Positions 59,943 to 64,000 of a stretch of DNA of 64,000 bases are shown piece by piece. The notes below the pieces were generated by a model. The model was not told where the DNA came from. It worked only from the letters and a program-made list of their open reading frames with translations, and searched no databases. Numbering within the stretch: position 1 is the first letter of the stretch; every line of letters begins with the position of its first letter. Position numbers and translations under genes: made by a program. Source of the stretch: Monomorium pharaonis (Eukaryota > Arthropoda > Insecta > Hymenoptera > Formicidae); the NCBI RefSeq assembly GCF_013373865.1, contig NC_050469.1, positions 19,293,046 through 19,357,045 of the forward strand. Direction: 5' to 3'.

Positions 59943-61633
59943 CCCTTGTGTCCACGATAAAATTTATCTATGTTGTTATAACCGGGACATATATACACAT
60001 GTACCCACTATCGAAATTTCGTCCGTAAATGCTTCGTAGCATGAAAAGTTTGCTCTGGCGGGATGATGATATTCGACATCTGCGATGTATGTATTCAAGA
60101 AAGACAGAGACCCTTTTTAGATATAATATAGTCCGCTCTGACTCACACAAAACCAGTTTTTAATAAGTATTAATCGTTTTTTGGAATATTGCATATACGT
60201 TTTTATACGTTTTGATGACGCCAATAACGATTAATTGAAGATAAAACTGCTCCTATCCGAGATATTTGGGATATGTTGAATTCTAATTTACAAAAATGTA
60301 CAGGCCAACGGAAAATTTGACTATAGACGAACAACTTTATTCTTACTGAGGTAGAACAAGATTCACACAATACATTCCGTCTAAGCCAGCTAAATATGGA
60401 ATAAAGATATTGTGGATTTGTGATGCTGAAAATTCTTATCCATTGAAAGGTTTGCTTTACACAAGTAAAGTAGGTGAGGCACGTGAAACCAATCAAGGAG
60501 AAAGAGTAGTTGTCAAAGAACTCGCACAGCTGTAAGCGTTATAAATAAAGGATCTGGAAGAAATATCTGCATGGACAATTTTTTCACGTCTTAGCGGCTA
60601 ACTAAACATCTATTATCTTGGAATTAAACTGTTGTTTGCACTGTAAATAAAAACAAATTCTACAAAAGCCACGGCTCTTTTCGAAACAAGAGCAGAATTT
60701 TTGACATTATTCGGTTTTCATAAAAAAATGACTATGTACTGAAAAAAAAAAGGCCGTTATATTACTTTCGACTATGCACTCCGATAAAGTAATGTCAGAT
60801 AACGCCAAGAAAAAAACCTGAAATTATTCTTTATTACAATAGATACAAAGTTGGAATCGACACAATGGATCCAGCGGCGAGATGGCCACTCGCTCTTTCT
60901 TTATAATATCATAAACATTGCAACTCCTGCAGCTTACATTATTTATTACGAAAATGATACAATGTTTAAAAAAGCAAATAAACGTAGAATATTTATGTGA
61001 CAATTAAATCACGAGCTTGCTCTTTCAATAATTGAGGATTAATCGCAAAATTTACAAACAATGAAGCATTATAATGTGAAACTGACAGTGGAGTCTATTC
61101 TCGGTAGGCCAACAAATCCTTTCTGTATTTGAACAAAGAGATGATAAAAACAAAAAAATATTTGCTGGGTCGTATCATCTATGCTATACACAAACTATTA
61201 AAAGGAAAACACGGAAAATCTTGTTCAGAATGCCAAAAACCGGTGTGATGAGCATGCTATATATATTACAAAGTATTTAGAATGTGATAAATAAATAAAT
61301 AATTATTACTGTATTTGTTTATAAAAACCTTCGTTTTTATTTATTGTAGCTTTTTCAAGCTTTTTCATCAATTGACGTGATAGCTGCACGTAAATAATAT
61401 ATATTTCTACTAGTGTGTACGCGTGTACCCCGGTTGTAGCCCAGGTGTAAGTGAAACTTTAATGCAATATATTTTTTAATTCTAGCTTTAAAAAATTAAA
61501 GTAAAAGTATTTACTTTGATAGTAAAATAATCAAATCGCGACGATCCAGGCGCGATTAAAAAAATTTTGACAGAAACAAAAAATTTTCAGAAAAACTAGT
61601 CAAGTAGGTACTACCCGTTCGTGGACACAAGAG
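59943..61633 (+). mobile_element. piggyBac-type transposon, 1.69 kb, inactive
   Basis: TTAA lies at 59939-59942 and 61634-61637, and the terminal repeats are CCCTTGTGTCCACGA and its near-inverse (CGTGGACACAAGAG at the right). Inside is a decayed piggyBac transposase. TTAA duplication, CCC-type ends and the matching transposase agree, so the superfamily call is firm. At 1.69 kb it is shorter than typical autonomous copies, indicating internal deletion as well as point decay. Confidence 0.88.
60200..61300 (+). pseudogene. piggyBac transposase (DDE_Tnp_1_7) pseudogene
   Basis: Across frames one reads RFDDA, DKTAPIRDIWDMLN, LTIDEQLYSY, GRTRFTQYIPSKPAKYGIK, ILWICDAENSYPLKGLLYTS, RETNQGERVV and SGRNICMDNFFTS. 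Later come KKPEIILYYNR, RWPLALSL and a cysteine pattern CSECQKP near 61230. These are in the order of piggyBac-derived transposases, including the catalytic-domain start and the C-terminal cysteine-rich finger. Multiple stops and shifts (for example after TIDEQLYSY and after DNFFTS) show it is dead. Confidence 0.85.
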
Positions 61634-61637
61634 TTAA

Positions 61638-62560
61638 GAGATTGCTGTGATTGAAATTACAAATCATTAACACAATTAAATTAAATTTGTACGCTGGCAA
61701 TAATTATCTAGCTTAAATGTTACCTTGCATTAAATAATCCGTGGTACAATATTTATTACTAAAAGTTAATTGAATAAAAAAAGGAGTAGCAGTAAGAATA
61801 CTGATATGATAAAAGCAAACGAGCATTTTTGTTAAATAACGAATTTAACAAAAATAACAAAAACTTAAAATTCTATCTAAACAAGATAGAAACAAATTAT
61901 ATAATATAAACTTAAATATCAAAATTAAAATGACAGATATAAGCGCTTGCATAAAATATAGTAATATATACATATACATATACATATACTGCATATACAT
62001 ATACATACTTATAATGGGGAAAAAAGTAAAAAGATACGCACGTGGTATAAATGACACGTCAATTGAAATATTTTTTACACTTGTATTTCAAATTGCATAA
62101 ATATAAAACTTTACAATATACAAATGTATATATTGACATGTTACATTTTTACGTAGCGCCACACAAACAAGAAGTACTTAATCTTGGGATATTGAAGTGT
62201 TTTATTTTTAAGTATTTAGAAATGACGATGTTTAGATTTAAAAGATTAAAGGTGTTTCAACTCTCTTTAAACTCTCTTTTCTTAAATTTTCATAAATCTT
62301 AAATTTAAACGGCGTTTAAAAGGAAAATTATGAATACGTTAAAATGAGGCACTGGTTGTATAACTGGATGGGGACAACAGAATAAATACAACATAGCACA
62401 CAAACCAGGCTAAATCTCATTGTGGGCCATGCGGTAGTTAATCGCACGTAACACGATGCGCTGCTGATATTCGTCACATAGTTGAGTCGAGTCAAACACT
62501 CGATGTGCATCGTCTCGAAAGAGACGATATAAAATATGTTACTCGAATCTGTAGACACTG
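61638..62560. other. AT-rich intergenic stretch, no gene seen
   Basis: It has short CATATA-type repeats at 61968-62005 and only brief reading frames. A moderately GC-rich part at 62.4-62.56 kb resembles nothing I know. Confidence 0.45.
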
Positions 62561-64000
62561 TCGACGGGGGCCGGAGCGGGGGGCGAGCGGCGATCTCACA
62601 ATATTAATAAACCCTCTCTCCGTCGAACCGCTCCGAGGCTCTCTCGCCTATCTTTCGGTCCTTTTTTCGGGTGAGCCTCGGTAAAAGGGCCGGGCCGCGC
62701 CGCGCCGAAACGAGAATGAGACTTCCAGACAGCGTGGCTCTGCATCGTCACAGGTGTGCCTTCGGGCGCGTTCGCTTCGGCTGCACACACACGCTCACAC
62801 ATACACGCGCGCGCACCCCCAAATATGCGTGTGTCCAAAAAGCCATTACTTGTTCAACGGGTGTCTTTCTTCGTCGTAGTTTTCATTGATCGACGTAGTG
62901 GGACGCTCGTGGCGGCTCGATATCGATTTTTACTTGGACTCTTACCGCTCGTCCCCCTTTGCACCGTTTCGAATTCGTCGCGAAATTTGGCCGCGAGCGC
63001 CGAAGCGGTTAGCCCTTTTACCTCGGATCGGAACGCGGTGCGGAGTGGCGCGGAGCGGAGCGGACAACAAAAGCGGCGTTAAAGCATTCGGTCCGTCGGC
63101 AATTTTTTCTGGTTCGATTTTGCGGCGGAGGCACCTCTCGGTGAGGAATTCCATCCATCAGTCGGGCCTAGATTACGCCGCGTTAGTTACAGAAAGAGAG
63201 AGAGGAGAGAGAGAGGGAGAGAGAGAGAGAGAGGTGCGTGGCGGGGCGTGCGCGTGCACATCGGATATGTAGGTAGGTGTGTGTATGTGAGAGATGGAGT
63301 GTGTTTCGAGGGGGCGAAGAAGGCCCGAATAGAGGTAGAGAGGTAGAGAAACTGGCCCTGGAGTACCTTGAGGCTAGACGCGGCGGCGACGGCGGCGGCG
63401 GCCGAGGGAACGAAATGGGCGCGAACGCGGCGGCCGTGGAACAAAGAGAGGCGCGCAAAAGGAGCGAGAGAAAGAACCCGAGAAACGCGCTCTTGGGATT
63501 CAGGTGTTGATGACCAGACACCGCGCCAGGCAGCGCGAGAAGCAGCAACGAAGAAGGCGGCAGAAGCAACGCACCGCACCGCACCGGCGGCGGCGCGCGG
63601 CGGTGGCTGAAGGCGGGATGCCTTTCATCTTTTCATCTTTGTCTTCTACCTTCGAGGCTCTCTCGCACATCTTTCCGGCCTAGAGGCGGCTGCGGCCGGC
63701 TTCTCCTCGTCCTCGTCCTCGTCCTCGTCCGACGCCTCTTCTCGATGCGCATCTCACCCCGCAGCGGGGGCTCTCCTCACTCTACTCCTCTTTCCTACGC
63801 ATTTCCTTACTACTACTACTTTACCACTTACGTCGAGTTTGCCAAACGGCGGGCTTTCCTCTTTGACTTGGAGATTCGTCAAATCTGCAGTAGTGCCCGC
63901 CTCCGGAAGCCTATTTTACTTGATCGCGTCGAACAACGTAGTGCTCGTTCCGTTTATCCGAACTTCGCTGTCACACTATATAACGTTGCATTCTACCATC
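62561..64000. other. CpG-rich block at the right edge, no gene supported
   Basis: Simple repeats are (CA/CG)n near 62790-62815, (GA)n at 63194-63232, GGC repeats near 63380-63400 and (CTCGTC)n at 63703-63730. Overlapping reading frames on both strands (for example 63187-63579) are repeat-driven. ACTATATAACG near 63975 could be a TATA box for a gene to the right, but the window ends there. Confidence 0.4.

Overview
The window looks like nuclear DNA of an insect, most likely a hymenopteran and plausibly an ant. This is inferred from compact GT-AG introns in an AT-rich half, CpG-rich patches, very long GA/CT microsatellites and insect-type DNA transposons. No bacterial, organellar or rRNA signal was seen.

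Layout. (1) 1-910: decayed 3' end of a Ty3/Gypsy-type LTR retrotransposon (integrase, pol C-terminus, 155-bp 3' LTR); its 5' part lies outside the window. (2) 970-4196: six inverted-repeat DNA elements almost back to back, including a Transib-type element with a CGCCG target duplication and a 1.27-kb fold-back flanked by TTAA. (3) 4589-32778, plus strand: one large gene, an axonemal outer-arm dynein heavy chain of the beta class (vertebrate DNAH9/11/17, insect ciliary dynein beta chain). I reconstruct 58 exons that join in one open frame of 4,128 codons plus stop, with all introns GT-AG. The N-terminal few hundred residues of the tail are not visible; their exons must lie left of the window or be lost. 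At least seven transposon-derived inverted repeats sit in its introns, three of them a few to ~40 bp before a 3' splice site. (4) 32779-64000: no coding gene I can support. This half alternates CpG-rich patches, AT-rich stretches and long microsatellites. It also holds hAT-type and mariner-type miniature elements, a 311-bp near-perfect palindrome, a possible tRNA-derived SINE, and a TTAA-flanked piggyBac copy with a broken transposase (59943-61633).

Function. The only intact cellular gene encodes a force-generating ATPase of motile cilia and flagella (sperm tails and, in insects, chordotonal neuron cilia). All four P-loops, the stalk with its microtubule-binding domain and the C-terminal domain are present. 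Everything else is mobile-element debris, simple repeats or unassigned intergenic DNA. The most notable observations are the recombination-signal-like ends of the Transib-type element, an ~85-residue charged insertion in the dynein tail, transposon ends abutting splice acceptors, and the perfectly centred palindrome at 48901-49211.
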